From the NCBI GenBank assembly GCA_018818065.1, contig JAHISV010000010.1, positions 78,621 through 142,620 of the forward strand: 64,000 nucleotides of DNA. Direction: 5' to 3'. The notes beneath the pieces are model-generated. The model was not told where the DNA came from, made no database searches, and saw only the letters and a list, made by a program, of their open reading frames with translations. Shown here one piece after another: positions 56,301 to 63,533 of the stretch (position 1 is its first letter; each line of letters begins with the position of its first letter). The position numbers and the translations under genes were made by a program. The stretch comes from Bacteroidota bacterium. Its GTDB lineage: Bacteria > Bacteroidota > Ignavibacteria > Ignavibacteriales > Melioribacteraceae.

Positions 56301-59172
56301 TATCAAGATTAACAAGGAGATTAATGTAATTACCAGACCTGGCAAAATGGTACTGGGCGAAGCCAAGGTATTTTCAAGCACACTTGGAGTAATTCAAAAT
56401 AGATCCAATAGCACACAGATCCAGATTGAAGGTTGGACTAATGCGATTCAGGATGATTACGAATCCTCTGATGTTAAGATAATGATTGACCAGATGAATA
56501 TAAATTATGCAGGCGTTGGTGATAAGCTAATAGAGATTGCAATTGATAGAAGGGAAAATCAGCGCGGGAAATCCAATGGCGAATCAGACATATACGCGAA
56601 TAACTGGATTAAGAGTAAGCGATTGCTTGATAGGATGGAAGGTAAAGGTGATAAATTTTACGTACCTAAGTTACAGAAATCATTGACAGCTAAGGAAATG
56701 GTTGATTACATGGATCGTGAAATGACGAATTGGTCTAAGAAGGTTGCAAAGAAATACATATTCTCTCAAGCTGGTCAGGATCTGCTGAAGAAACCTGGTA
56801 TTATGACTGGTGGGTATCTGAACCTTGATAAGATGACTAAGCATATGGATGGTCAAATGTCTCACTTTAAGCCTGAGTTCTTAGGTATGCAGTTCATGGA
56901 ACGTGTGTATCATCAGGAGAATATTGAGAACATTCAGATAGGTATACTTGAAACCGTTGGTCGGTTAGTTGACAAGCAATTTGAGTCTGTCGCTGAACTA
57001 AAAGAATCAGGAATGTACAAAGCATGGAAACGAGGCGAAACTATCCCTGCTACAATGGACTCGTTATTCCGATTGGCTGAGGCTGATAACCTTTCTCCTG
57101 TCGTGGGTCAGATTGAGAATTTTAATGTTCGTAGAGAGATCCTTGATATGCTGAAGGAAACTAAAATTAACAAGGATAACTGGATGGAGTACAAGGATCT
57201 GAAACTTCAGGATCATCAGTATGCTAACTATTTCCCTCACATGAATTATGATAAAACGATAGTAAAAAACTGGATCGAAAAGAATCTGGGCGAAATTGAT
57301 TTATCAGGCAAGTCTCTGGATAATAAAACTCAGGCTAAGATTAATGGAATGTCTGAGCTAATAAATGGTAACGAGAATTCATCAGATATATTACAGGACT
57401 GGGAATCAAGATTGGAAAGACCGATCACCAAACTTGAGCATGTAGAAAACATTAAGCCTAGAGCCTGGAACATGGCAGCTAGAAGCAAAGATAATCCGAC
57501 TCCTGGTTGGGAGAAAAGTTTAGGGGTTCTGAAAAGTTACGAGAACAAAATGTCCCGTAGCTATTGGACTGCAATTAACTCATTCCTGAATAGACGTTCG
57601 ATTAATCAGTTCAAGCAAGGTACTTGGAATTTGGAAACTAAATCCTTTGATAAGCCAATGGGTGAACACAATGAAGCATGGTCAGCTTTCATGACTCAGT
57701 TCAACATGATCAATACAGGGCGACCTTCCCTATTCCCCGATAAGTGGATTAATAGTGAGGATGGATCTCATAAGCAGTACAAAGTTAAGAATAATTTATA
57801 CTATGCATTTACTGACCAAGCATACAAAAAGCAGGTCGAGAATATTTCCAGGAAGTTTTTCGGAAATAAGAATTTCTTCAAGCAATTACCAAAAGTTGAT
57901 AGTGATGAATATAAAGCATTAGATCCAAATGTAAGACAGCAGCTCAGTCAGCTATACGATATCGATGTATCCAGAAAATTATACTGGGTGTCTCAGGTTG
58001 ATGCTAAATGGAACTTGATGTCATTATTGACTCATACAAGAACGATGGTTAACAATATAGTTGGTGGTACTGTTACAACGGTATCCAGTACAGGATTTGA
58101 ACATTGGAAAAAAGCGACTGATGAAAAATGGTTGCGTGAAAATGTTTTCGTGGATTTCAATGGCTGGAATGATATTACCAGTTTCGTTGAGTCTCATGGT
58201 GGAGTTGAATCCATGTTCAAAAATGAAATGATGTTGTCAGGTAAGTTTAAGGCTGGCAAGCCAAAAGAATTTATGTCGGATATCGTGAAGATGATGAAAC
58301 AACGCAAAGCATACTCTGAAGATACAGTTCGATCAGTAGCCAAAAAACATTTTGGTGACATGGCTGATAGTGTTCTTGAAGGAGCTGGCTGGTTTATGAG
58401 AAAGTCTGAAGTCCATCTTAGGACTAGATCATGGATGGCTCATTATCTCAAGGCAAGAGAGGTCTTTTCTGCTAATGGACTTACACTCGAAAAGGATCAT
58501 CCTTGGCTAATTGAATTGGCAAATAAAGGTGTAGCTGCAACTCAGTTCCTTTATAACAATGCAAACAGACCAATGTTCGCTTCGACCAATGTAGGCAAGA
58601 TCTATTCTAGGTTCCAGTTATGGGCGTGGAACTCATTAAAATTAAGAAAGGAATGGTATAAAGCTGGTAGGGATGCAGGGTTCGCTCCTGGGACTACTGA
58701 GTTCGAAAGGTTCAGGAGAATTATGACTGCTGATATGTTCATGTTTACCTTAGCTAGTGTATTGCCTGGGACATTGTTTGAATCGACTATGGCTCCCCCG
58801 TTCTCGTATCTTCAGGATCTTGCAGACTTCTTTTATGGTGACAGTGAGGAAAGGGAACGTGCATTTTATGGTAGCTTACCGCATCCGTTTAATATACTTC
58901 AGACAGTTTCACCCCCAAGTTCAAGGGTATTGTTCAATGCCATATCCTTCATCAATTCAGGTGACTGGGAAAAACTCCAAGGTCAGGCAGTTAGCTGGTT
59001 GCCATTTGGCAGACTTGGAAAGTCAGTTTTGAAAACAGTACAGAATCCCTCAATGGTTGTTGAAGAGCTTACGGGAATTCCTACTCATAGGATTAATAGC
59101 TTGATCAAAAAGGGCAGCAAAAAAGATGACAAGAAAGAAGAAAAACAAATAAAATATCCGTTCAGATATTAA
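50395..59172 (+). CDS. Giant virion protein (2925 aa) with predicted two-barrel RNA polymerase motifs
   Basis: The first 130 residues have Gly/Ala-rich hydrophobic segments (GLLGFMGIIPGLGTAG) like membrane-active ejection proteins. Residues about 915-1000 have DGVIYV (D916), SQKGT (K943) and TTSAKQIGK (K988). Around 1324-1329 lies ADLDIDKGF with Asp1324, Asp1326 and Asp1328, and just before it IVGFSELAGSGSILHPKDMA. Spacing and context match the double-psi beta-barrel RNA polymerases carried in crAss-like phage virions, where a DxDxD loop holds the catalytic Mg2+. From about 1500 the protein is largely helical and ends in a Lys-rich tail. Ejected with the DNA, it could transcribe early genes. 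Motif recognition is from memory; polymerase identity is inferred, other giant-protein roles are possible. Confidence 0.6.
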   Translation: MMTQDQLDAINAVYQQNPHVFDEDTVDYIQQANTQYNIPFQRNEEASEFNLVNTVGNLINGFVEGFTTLDPGLVEEKNTYDSIAGSIGHLLGFMGIIPGLGTAGSLVAKGVANTARLFKGASAIGKVTKVLKVAEGMATFKSIPMMGADKVLKMTGLVKAGKAAKNFVGMNAMSKLGVSKQMAVRLGYGAEKMVESGLHLGTASAISSWTKGTDAMMESFQHGLMGGAAFGALGEALPSGVATNFGKDGFMGAMKNLVKNPNTGDLEWKGVARVLSSSIFMGLPATLDEQPTELQIYNYLLGAYFGAGEMSGEQKMAMEFIQEAPGKMYKKDNIEVPRKLAEMAMSQPEKLPGWAILPAGAKAEVLNQITLEGLRTFEVANGKNSDYYDVSEAGIRISKNIEEVYRQHMDEIEAQRSTGEITNNEAMQLKDHRFTQFYDAVKFTKMQESYDKLLKDNAEKLNDPLVDAEALTLELRTKAIEVSREHIAKEARDVIQNEIESRKLDVQYVDNMKKFAEFEKTELSVRLSEIDTYAEDKQLNPIHRKSTFNIAFESLGSEQFKDLPTETQIDKIVSREKEIIDIFKDHENESFPKLMETLKAKYKGLDLVESSENWNVFKNAFEKASQLKVIPQGIIDFRGDGMTIRPYKYDADGNSVQQWKTEPYLVKAMKEHYGEDFEFYNIKNIWTNQGQRKLYDSPGGFSDKESGKWVKDREFNEADFLKLTEQLAGEGFVVFGGSKDSGNLLVYKAPIQEFAQAESIMGEAKSAVSKIQKMNPNSKLRTQYSEYMKEVFGKVNPDKNDPKVQAKILQWANNMNVIQKLNKFDSIEETMQALDAGHILANPKALNKRISLLNNGFFIMKPEYFPADAKEGLNTVIVNAINKNGMTMAEGPADLMRWVKNKSGNFEKIKVDTHVDGVIYVRDDIYDGMTKQLGLDINTGSQKGTLTHAAQGEGMLLGKFAYHRAGEKMSKAMTDKNVHTVLNTTSAKQIGKRKVYDSHFTKEGSWDFYESGTANQVDMSVAENMYKIPHESFTLTEGGEHHSQLQDTSYKTQLASGMDSKRFPEGITWWNNMIRQKMIGDADEMNRYNMYKDGKLNSKDLDPQKLSLQAKIDVLYAGKNDAVYRKLMNHYINALRDNMVSEHELGIDSADRLRKEIEGTVSGAEKIMKLWGGKNNMNLTPAIMNHRLLRAYFEKVVENAIRNEVVRPKAEGSFSTIFQPYRPDLMQGIHLQEGEVILGEKLRNYKIPWLDGKIEIEKAIELHKNETDTAKKATMEDYLSIALQRVPTDSPSGVRILKIVGFSELAGSGSILHPKDMANAGGADLDIDKGFIYTNMPTAVKREFQAVKNDWYEYHQKDSNGKWKKLSGKEIERLKATKKFDKGLKDDTIAEVEIDAKGENSPFYVNLPAKEEAMMNNPFSMADSKIMYKVNRFATEGNALLGPGINITKILQGMLEDPNSKFVPRPDAMEQFQALKRTLINSAADAADGKKMVTSDQVMEVFGKRLYGITDPEIMKDFVKSVKEHPLKKVNSLLNQGKLNGKDLTLPEIVSELGKQRTELGGEIKNPFFNAGLMMSELEFGHHEVYPWLSNEYGKNLTILSQKYGRASKEIKTVLGRIDLGQFNDWLKTPEYQKLLAENPTEAYRKAREILSQDIMNLVSIEAAQKYMPKDITTNQINELRDNIWELKERYIEQVLIPKGSKKKADMEAVRQAKSEIEKELSSIRSQSMMSEDFQKLFDTMLLSTFRPQKENWDSFLKNNKWRLDEQGLTEKQIKDQWMATNIDSWAFDFPFVSNEVKIFTGHRYNELSQAVSKEELSRTELEINKDYAQNDVIQGEDTIPDYEFLQNVTVDQAKIIARDAEKDRPATRYDKELDLADKTMKDYFYRYPEQIRDFQALFLGEQLRRNGLNDVDLVGSTMPRISSAREYIEFTDMLRGIMTGKNKPVPLKWWHYFVPVKTFAAKMYAQDPIKINKEINVITRPGKMVLGEAKVFSSTLGVIQNRSNSTQIQIEGWTNAIQDDYESSDVKIMIDQMNINYAGVGDKLIEIAIDRRENQRGKSNGESDIYANNWIKSKRLLDRMEGKGDKFYVPKLQKSLTAKEMVDYMDREMTNWSKKVAKKYIFSQAGQDLLKKPGIMTGGYLNLDKMTKHMDGQMSHFKPEFLGMQFMERVYHQENIENIQIGILETVGRLVDKQFESVAELKESGMYKAWKRGETIPATMDSLFRLAEADNLSPVVGQIENFNVRREILDMLKETKINKDNWMEYKDLKLQDHQYANYFPHMNYDKTIVKNWIEKNLGEIDLSGKSLDNKTQAKINGMSELINGNENSSDILQDWESRLERPITKLEHVENIKPRAWNMAARSKDNPTPGWEKSLGVLKSYENKMSRSYWTAINSFLNRRSINQFKQGTWNLETKSFDKPMGEHNEAWSAFMTQFNMINTGRPSLFPDKWINSEDGSHKQYKVKNNLYYAFTDQAYKKQVENISRKFFGNKNFFKQLPKVDSDEYKALDPNVRQQLSQLYDIDVSRKLYWVSQVDAKWNLMSLLTHTRTMVNNIVGGTVTTVSSTGFEHWKKATDEKWLRENVFVDFNGWNDITSFVESHGGVESMFKNEMMLSGKFKAGKPKEFMSDIVKMMKQRKAYSEDTVRSVAKKHFGDMADSVLEGAGWFMRKSEVHLRTRSWMAHYLKAREVFSANGLTLEKDHPWLIELANKGVAATQFLYNNANRPMFASTNVGKIYSRFQLWAWNSLKLRKEWYKAGRDAGFAPGTTEFERFRRIMTADMFMFTLASVLPGTLFESTMAPPFSYLQDLADFFYGDSEERERAFYGSLPHPFNILQTVSPPSSRVLFNAISFINSGDWEKLQGQAVSWLPFGRLGKSVLKTVQNPSMVVEELTGIPTHRINSLIKKGSKKDDKKEEKQIKYPFRY

Positions 59173-59711
59173 AGGCGTATAATGATTTGCAATGATTATG
59201 GAAGTGATGATTTAATTAACTGGGGGTTTACGCCTAGTTGTAAGCGTGGATAGCGTTGTGACTAGATGCCATAAACAAGGAATAGTTTTAGGTTCCAACT
59301 AGGACAGTTACCAAGACTCAGAATTGTTTTGCTTTAATGTTTAAAAGTTTTATATTGCCTGCATACTTGGGGAAGTACATACCAAAGACGACCACATAAA
59401 GCATAGATAGATTTATTAAATGGTGCTGCATGTTTCATAACAATATCATCTGTTTTAACGACGTTAATCTATACTCATGTAGCTAAGAACGCTGTGGAGT
59501 AAAAAATGTTCTGGACTAACGAGTCGTTAGATCGGAAAATTTTTCCGTTCTAACGCATTGGTATTCACGCAAAATAGTTTGTTTTTATACTATAAGTGAA
59601 GATTATAGCTAGTATTAGACAAATACAATAGTCGTTATTCCCGACAATATTTCGGGAATAACAGAAAACAAAGAGGAATTTATCCCCGTTTAGGGGTCTT
59701 GCTAAATATAT
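59173..59711. other. 539-bp non-coding junction between phage and cassette array
   Basis: No gene is supported. It contains AGGCGTA...TACGCCT after the giant gene, a CTAACGA/TCGTTAG palindrome at about 59517-59531, a GTTAGATCGGAAAA/TTTTTCCGTTCTAAC inverted repeat at about 59526-59555, an 11-bp inverted repeat (GTTATTCCCGA/TCGGGAATAAC) at about 59634-59662 and a CCCC/GGGG hairpin at about 59683-59695. The last two look terminator-like; the first may be a degenerate recombination site. No copy of the tRNA-Ser 3' end was found. Confidence 0.4.
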
Positions 59712-59718
59712 GTTAGGC
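59712..59718 (+). other. Integron core site GTTAGGC at the start of cassette 1
   Basis: Consensus GTTRRRY right-hand core, pairing with GCCTAAC of the attC downstream of cassette 1. A full attC palindrome upstream is not recognisable, so it could be attI, a degenerate attC, or an attC cut by the junction. Confidence 0.55.
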
Positions 59719-59737
59719 AGTTCACAAAATACTATAC

Positions 59738-60877
59738 ATGTTAAAAATAATTACATATTTATCTGTGGTTTTGTTCTTCGTTGCATGTTATACTCAGCGA
59801 AAACAAACTGAGAATAATAATCTAGAACGAAACAAGCTCAAAAAATGGACTTATTTGTTTTACAGTGCCGCCGATAACAAAAACATTTATGATCCACTAA
59901 ACGATTTTTCAGATCGTGTTTCATCAAATGACGATATTAATTATTTGGTGTTAAGTGATACAAAAGAAGCTGGAGGTGCTTATTATTTTATTGATCAACG
60001 AAGCAATCCTATCAAATTATTAGATCTTGGCGAAACAAATATGGGTGACTCTACAACTCTTATAAAGTTTATTAATTATTCAAATGAACATTATCCAGCA
60101 GAAAAAATAATTGTAGCATTTTATAACCATGGGGGTGGTTACAAAGGCACTTGTTGGGATAGTTCTCAGGAAGGTGATAATTTGACTTTAAGGGAAATTG
60201 AGGTTGCCTTGTTGTCTTCCAATAAAATTGAACTCGTTATGTTTACAGCGCCTTGTTATATGGGTTCTATGGAAGCCATTTATCAATTAAAAGATTGTTC
60301 AAAATACTTTATTGGTAGTGAGGATATTAGTGGCTTTGTTCATTGGCGAGGTATGTTGTCATATTTTGATAAATATATTAAATCCAATATTGACACGGAT
60401 GGACAAGAATTATGTACTGAAATAATTTCGTTACACAAAGAATACATCAATGAGCAATATGGTGATAAGCTCACACTATGCAGCGTCAACCTTGAACGAG
60501 TACAAGAATTCAATAATTCTTTTAATAAAGTACTTGAGCACTACATTAATAATCCTAATAGACTCAATAATTTCGACACTAAGAAGATTAAAATCTTTGG
60601 AAATACATATACGGATTTATATAGTTTTTTGATAGCACTTGGTGATCAAGAAACTAATGTTGCTCAAAAACAATTAGTTGAACTGACTAAGAATTGCTTT
60701 TCAAATATGATGAATTCAAACTTTGCTGGCAAAAATATGCATAATTACAATGGGGTGAATATTTGCTTCCCAAATTATTATCACTATTATGACCCATACA
60801 GCGGCACAAGCTCAATAGGCTTAAGGTTTCATACAGAAAGTATGTGGAGTAAATTTTTACGTGTACTATATAAGTAA
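59738..60877 (+). CDS. C11 (clostripain-like) peptidase lipoprotein, integron cassette 1
   Basis: 379 residues. Lipobox LFFVAC with Cys17 suggests export and lipid anchoring. The peptidase core begins WTYLFYSAADNKN; catalytic His131 lies in YNHGGGYKG and catalytic Cys173 in FTAPCYMGS. In most C11 proteins the residue group before Cys is (D/S)AC; here it is TAPC, so the Asp is absent. This fold cleaves peptides after Arg/Lys and often self-processes. ATG follows the core site by about 20 bases. The gene ends 16 bases before the attC site at 60893. Substrate unknown. Confidence 0.7.
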   Translation: MLKIITYLSVVLFFVACYTQRKQTENNNLERNKLKKWTYLFYSAADNKNIYDPLNDFSDRVSSNDDINYLVLSDTKEAGGAYYFIDQRSNPIKLLDLGETNMGDSTTLIKFINYSNEHYPAEKIIVAFYNHGGGYKGTCWDSSQEGDNLTLREIEVALLSSNKIELVMFTAPCYMGSMEAIYQLKDCSKYFIGSEDISGFVHWRGMLSYFDKYIKSNIDTDGQELCTEIISLHKEYINEQYGDKLTLCSVNLERVQEFNNSFNKVLEHYINNPNRLNNFDTKKIKIFGNTYTDLYSFLIALGDQETNVAQKQLVELTKNCFSNMMNSNFAGKNMHNYNGVNICFPNYYHYYDPYSGTSSIGLRFHTESMWSKFLRVLYK

Positions 60878-60892
60878 GCATACATAAAAACT

Positions 60893-61058
60893 GCCTAACC
60901 AGTGTTACAAGCGGAATGCTTCAGCCGGTCGTAACTTTTGCAGTTTAGCATTGTCTTGTTTTTATGAAGTAGGCAGTAATTAACTAACATAATCAATAAA
61001 TCGTGGCATGTGACAGCGGAAACCGTTGGGCATCCGCTTAAACACAACGTCGTTATAG
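60893..61058 (+). other. attC recombination site 1 (integron)
   Basis: Left core GCCTAAC (60893-60899), right core GTTATAG starting at 61052. Inner arms AAGCGGAATGC (60909-60919) and GCATCCGCTT (61030-61039) pair with one unpaired extra base, the extrahelical base that sets attC strand polarity. 166 bases long, bottom-strand folding expected. It is a clear imperfect palindrome. Confidence 0.85.
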
Positions 61059-61069
61059 CGCAATACAAT

Positions 61070-61969
61070 ATGGCAAAGAAGAAGAAAATACTAAAAACGA
61101 TTTCGACACATCTGATTGCATCTATTTTCGGTGTAGCCGTATACTTAATTTCTTCACAAATATTAGACTATTCTAATAGACCTATTAACGAGATACATCC
61201 TAAAAGTATCTACCTAGTTAAAAAACTTAATAATTCATGGGATGTAGTTTTTAATGTAACTTTTGTAAACAAAGGAAATTCAGATTGTATCGTAAATGTG
61301 AAATCATTCGATATGCTTTTTCCTGCATTCTCAAACCGCTTCTATTCATCTATGATCGATGAAATTGTACAAATAGGTGCAAACTCAAATATTGAAAAGG
61401 TTTTTACTCTACCATTTTCAGACATATTCAACAAATCTGAATTTGATACTATTCCAAATCTAACCAAGTATTCACTAGCTACTTATAACATCTCGACAGA
61501 TGATGATGAAGTTTTTGCATATGATTCTACAAATATATTTTACAAAATGGTCTATGGTAAAGAAGAAGTAGCATGGAAAAATACACATGACGTAAAAATT
61601 GATTCTTCAGCTCAAACTATAACGCTAGAAACGAAGCCATTTTACATCACATATAAAAATAAAAGATATATCAATAAAATATACCCCCGGGATGCTATTG
61701 TAAAATACAAAATTGAAAATGATCAAATATTTATTGAATACACTACGGGTAATCCAGTCGTACTTAAGAGTCATGAAAGTGGGATAATCGAACCATTTAT
61801 GTTTTTCCCAAATATAGAAATCGCTGACAAGATTGTATTACCAACGAAAATTGGTTTTCAATTAATTATTGAAAATCGTAAAGCTGATACGATCGATTAC
61901 GAAAAATATTTGATTGAAATAGATTCTGATTCGAGAAATTATATCTTTTTGCTAAAAAATGCGCCATAA
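61070..61969 (+). CDS. Membrane-anchored unknown protein, integron cassette 2
   Basis: 299 residues from ATG 61070; a longer frame begins at 61010 but that would fall in attC1. One N-terminal membrane helix (ISTHLIASIFGVAVYLISSQ, about 10-30) leads to a large outer-facing beta-rich domain (FNVTFVNKGNSDCIVNVKSF; TLETKPFYITYKNK). No known family recognised. Its stop codon TAA lies in the left core of attC2, so gene and attC form one compact cassette. Possible envelope or defence role, unproven. Confidence 0.6.
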   Translation: MAKKKKILKTISTHLIASIFGVAVYLISSQILDYSNRPINEIHPKSIYLVKKLNNSWDVVFNVTFVNKGNSDCIVNVKSFDMLFPAFSNRFYSSMIDEIVQIGANSNIEKVFTLPFSDIFNKSEFDTIPNLTKYSLATYNISTDDDEVFAYDSTNIFYKMVYGKEEVAWKNTHDVKIDSSAQTITLETKPFYITYKNKRYINKIYPRDAIVKYKIENDQIFIEYTTGNPVVLKSHESGIIEPFMFFPNIEIADKIVLPTKIGFQLIIENRKADTIDYEKYLIEIDSDSRNYIFLLKNAP

Positions 61970-62182
61970 CCAGCTGCTCAAGACCGACCGCCGATGCGAT
62001 TTGGCGCTTGAGTATTTTAGGGGTTAGCGTTTTTCGTAAAGCATTTTGTTCTATGTAGTCTGTAAAAGTTAAGTAGCGTCGCCGCATTTGGGGACAATTT
62101 AATGCGGCTACTAATTATAAATATTCGTTGTTAGTAAGTCATTGCTGCTATGGGCGGCGGCTTATCAGCAACTACGTTAGGC
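61963..62182 (+). other. attC recombination site 2 (integron)
   Basis: Left core CGCCATAAC (61962-61970), complementary to GTTATAGCG (61052-61060) of attC1 with one mismatch; right core GTTAGGC (62176-62182). Inner arms contain AGCTGCTCAAGACCGACCGC and GGGCGGCGGCTTATCAGC, which pair imperfectly. 220 bases, homologous to attC3. Confidence 0.85.
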
Positions 62183-62204
62183 GTAATAATTATTTGGGGA
62201 TAAT

Positions 62205-63302
62205 ATGGCTAAACAAAACAAATCTGAAGCAGAAACAGACAAGGAACAAATATTAAATCAAACTGAAGAAGGATTTATTACACTGCCAGTTAATGATGGA
62301 GAATTTAAAAATTTCATAAAGAGTTTACTTGGTAATCCTCAATCTATTAGCAAAGGTATGTTTGGTATATTCGAGATTAATTATGATGAATTGAGGAACA
62401 TCAATTATCTTATTCTGCAAAGAATAACCCAACAAAACGATGGTTCTTTAGCAAAATTCTCAGCACGTATATTTTTTTCAGATAATTCATCTGTCGAATT
62501 TAATGAAATCGATGAATTATTAACATACAATGAAGTCCGACCTATATCTTCTGTTTCAGTTCATATGTCTTGGGATTTTATTGTTACGTTCCCAGACAAA
62601 AAAATACCTGAAAAACAAAAGATACTGATTTCTTTTGTTTCTTCTGGAAGGTTCCTTCCTGAATTTGACCGTGACAGTGTCATTCTGTTACATAAACCAG
62701 AGTATGAAAGAGGTTTTATAAATTTTAGAATAGAACATACAGCAAGAACTTGGGGTGCAGATATTGAATCTTTGCTTACCAACCACATAAATTCCATATT
62801 ACAGAAAGACTCTAAAATAAAATCTTTTATTCGTAGATATAGCGGCAAGATCTCATTCGGTGTTGCTACATCATTTTTTCTCTCATCTCTTATTTATGGC
62901 TTTGTTTCAGCAAATAGTTTTGCAAGTGACCGAATCGAAGAGGTTACAAATAGAATTAATATGTTTAAGAATGGTTCATTAGAAGCGTTGAATAATAAAG
63001 TCGATTATTTAACAAATTTTGTTGCTGGAGGAGCTTGGTCAAGATATTATTTTGCGCTAGTAGTATTTGTGATTTTATCAATGGTGATATCAATATTTCT
63101 TGCTGCATGGGTCGAGGGATCTGCAGACACTCAAGAACCAAGTTTTGTTTTATTAACAAAAGAATCAAAAAAACACAAAGATCGAGTACTAAAAAAGTTA
63201 AACAAAAAATGGTTATCATTTTTTGCAGCGATAATTACAGCTATAATAACTGGCATAATTTCTAATTATTTGTTTTCGAATTTTTTCTCAAATATCGCCT
63301 AA
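62205..63302 (+). CDS. Three-TM unknown protein, integron cassette 3
   Basis: 365 residues: a cytosolic alpha/beta domain (1-210), then three membrane helices (about 215-240 KISFGVATSFFLSSLIYGFV, 281-303 and 336-362). Between the first and second is an outer loop. No named family recognised; soluble sensor plus membrane helices is a common effector layout of anti-phage proteins, but this is only an analogy. The stop TAA lies in the core of attC3. Confidence 0.6.
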   Translation: MAKQNKSEAETDKEQILNQTEEGFITLPVNDGEFKNFIKSLLGNPQSISKGMFGIFEINYDELRNINYLILQRITQQNDGSLAKFSARIFFSDNSSVEFNEIDELLTYNEVRPISSVSVHMSWDFIVTFPDKKIPEKQKILISFVSSGRFLPEFDRDSVILLHKPEYERGFINFRIEHTARTWGADIESLLTNHINSILQKDSKIKSFIRRYSGKISFGVATSFFLSSLIYGFVSANSFASDRIEEVTNRINMFKNGSLEALNNKVDYLTNFVAGGAWSRYYFALVVFVILSMVISIFLAAWVEGSADTQEPSFVLLTKESKKHKDRVLKKLNKKWLSFFAAIITAIITGIISNYLFSNFFSNIA

Positions 63303-63516
63303 CCCGCTTTTCAAACAGACCGCGATAACGGTATGGGTTTCGTTGTAATTATAAGGTTAGCGTCTTTCGTTAGAGTTTTTTGTTTTGGGTAGTTACTAAA
63401 AAGTAAATAAGCCGCCATGCTTGCATGGAAAATTAAGCATGGCTATAATTTAATAACTGGGTTGTTGGTTTAGCATTGTCGCTATGGGCGGCTGCTTAAA
63501 AGCAACAACGTTAGCC
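63297..63516 (+). other. attC recombination site 3 (integron)
   Basis: Left core GCCTAAC (63297-63303) and right core GTTAGCC (63510-63516), with inner arms CGCTTTTCAAACAGACCGCG and GGGCGGCTGCTTAAAAGCAA pairing imperfectly. 220 bases, with the same right-half pattern CTATGGGCGGC as attC2, so both belong to one family. Confidence 0.9.
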
Positions 63517-63533
63517 ATATCAAAATAAAGAGC

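Noticed and set aside
59173..59711. A copy of the tRNA-Ser 3' end (attR)
   Set aside because: No match to the T-arm or acceptor sequence found by eye, so integration at the tRNA is not proven.
13276..59711. CRISPR array
   Set aside because: No regularly spaced repeats with distinct spacers anywhere in the window.
59527..59718. A full attC upstream of the C11 cassette
   Set aside because: Only the right core GTTAGGC is convincing; inner arms do not pair, so I do not call an attC.
61024..61031. GTTGGGC as the right core of attC1
   Set aside because: The core starting at 61052 (GTTATAG) matches the left core of cassette 2 and follows the paired inner arm, so it is the better assignment.
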